Source: Mactra quadrangularis | Taxonomy: Eukaryota; Mollusca; Bivalvia; Venerida; Mactridae | Reading direction: 5' to 3' | Assembly (NCBI GenBank): GCA_025267735.1 | Contig: CM046304.1 | Location: forward strand, 22,633,381 to 22,697,380 | Length of the DNA: 64,000 nucleotides | In this document: positions 63,000 to 64,000 of the stretch, piece by piece | How the letters are laid out: each line of letters opens with the position of its first letter | How positions within the stretch are numbered: position 1 is the first letter of the stretch | Made by a program: the position numbers and the translations under genes | The notes under the pieces: generated by a model | Database searches by the model: none | Seen by the model: the letters and a program-made list of their open reading frames with translations, nothing else | What the model was told of the DNA's origin: nothing

Positions 63000-64000
63000 C
63001 GGAACGTGCAAGTTGTCACACAGTACGGACGGTACACGCACGTTATACGAACACGGACTGCACGTTACACGATACACGAACACGATAGATAGCTTGATTT
63101 GCGGTAAAATACACGATTCCTAGTCTCGATACACGTTTAACACGATTGTTCGAAATCCTCGGCTTTTTTCGCCCAGAGAAAAACGTTTCAACGACGACAC
63201 GTTAAACGATTAATGCGTATCAAATGTAGATTGAAAACAAAAAATATTCTTCTGTTTCGTCGTAAATATGTAACTAAACAATATAAGTTTTGTTAAATTT
63301 ATTGAAAATCGAGTTTACCTACTCAAATTCTTAAAAACAAAATGTTACAAGTTGGCTTAAATCGAATTTAAATTCACGCACACGATTGTCAACTTCGAAA
63401 TCACACGATAGACAAAGAAATAAAACTTTAAATATGTTACATTGGTTCATTACACAGTTAAGCTTGATTGTAAAATATAATAATGTATCAATAAATTTAT
63501 TGAATATCGACATTTTAAGTAGAAATTAAGGTACACGATAGGCGGGCAGTCAATACACGATAGACAAAAAAGAACACGATTGATAATATTTTGTATAAAA
63601 ATTGAATTAGTACACGGTGTACAACAAAAATACTAACTGTATAATAAAGAATATTATTACTGTCAAAATAATTTAATGTCATTCTTAGTAAGTTTGTTTT
63701 AATCGAATTAAAAACCACGAAAAGCCGATCAACTCACACGATTGATAAAAATGCACGTTTAAAGTTTTTTTCCTTTGTTTTCTTCAAATCATTCATTGAG
63801 AAAAGATGTCATAATTGTATGTGTATATGTTTCAAAAGTTAAACACAGTCTCAGCTTGATTGTAAAAATATAAGCAAGTCATATAGTATAGATTATTTTA
63901 TTGAATATCGACATTTTTAGTAGAAATAAAGGTACACGATCGGCGAGCAGTCATTACACGATAGACAAAGAAGAACACGATTGATATTTTTTTATCAAAC
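63000..64000. repeat. Satellite-like DNA with repeated ACACGAT motif
   Basis: ACACGAT occurs about a dozen times. Two longer blocks about 400 bp apart (about 63495-63590 and 63895-63990) share GAATATCGACATTTT, GGTACACGAT and ACACGATAGACAAA in order. It runs off the window end. Confidence 0.6.

Overview
The window is AT-rich animal nuclear DNA with spliced genes, tRNA-derived SINEs, cut-and-paste DNA transposons, a dead Ty3/gypsy-type retroelement and satellite DNA. The mix of small secreted EGF-like repeat proteins and repeats resembles a marine mollusc, probably a bivalve, but the sequence does not fix the species. There are no prokaryote-type operons and no intact protein-coding mobile element.

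The backbone is a tandem, head-to-tail array of one gene family, all on the minus strand. Each gene has the same plan. A first exon ends exactly on the start codon (ATG|GT). A 64-bp exon encodes a signal peptide. A run of 111-150 bp exons follows, each one six-cysteine EGF-like domain. A last exon carries a small-residue triplet, a hydrophobic stretch and the stop, as in a GPI-anchor signal or a C-terminal membrane anchor. Every domain exon has phase-1 introns on both sides, so domains can be added, lost or skipped without a frameshift. I assembled gene A (12103 to 4953, 6 domains, 307 aa), gene B (34858 to 30037, 4 domains, 214 aa), gene C (starts at 53.7-56.5 kb, ends 41062, 5 domains, 293 aa) and the 3' part of gene D (62558 to 57289, at least 5 domains; its 5' end was not found and probably lies outside). 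Coding lengths add up in frame for A, B and C.

Between the genes lie remains of further members: an intact but orphan tail exon (14.9 kb), two decayed tail exons (2.8 and 24.9 kb) in a segmental duplication, and first-exon cassettes (4.37, 40.4, 56.5 kb, with decayed versions at 0.34, 17.17 and 29.4 kb). Gene C has several candidate alternative first exons. Since each supplies only the ATG, all would make the same protein from different promoters. Gene C also grew by three copies of a 3-4 kb unit that multiplied one domain exon and left dead exons in its introns.

By region: 0-3.3 kb, duplicated relic copy 1; 4.0-4.5 kb, conserved 3' block; 5-12.2 kb, gene A; 12.8-14.5 kb, conserved flank; 14.8 kb, orphan tail; 16.8-26.3 kb, relic copy 2, enlarged by a TTAA-site transposon, a gypsy relic and a SINE; 26.3-29.9 kb, unassigned plus a conserved block; 30.0-34.9 kb, gene B; 35.6-40.5 kb, its flank with inserted repeats; 41-56.6 kb, gene C with an internal Tc1-like transposon and a SINE; 57.3-62.6 kb, gene D; 63-64 kb, satellite rich in ACACGAT.
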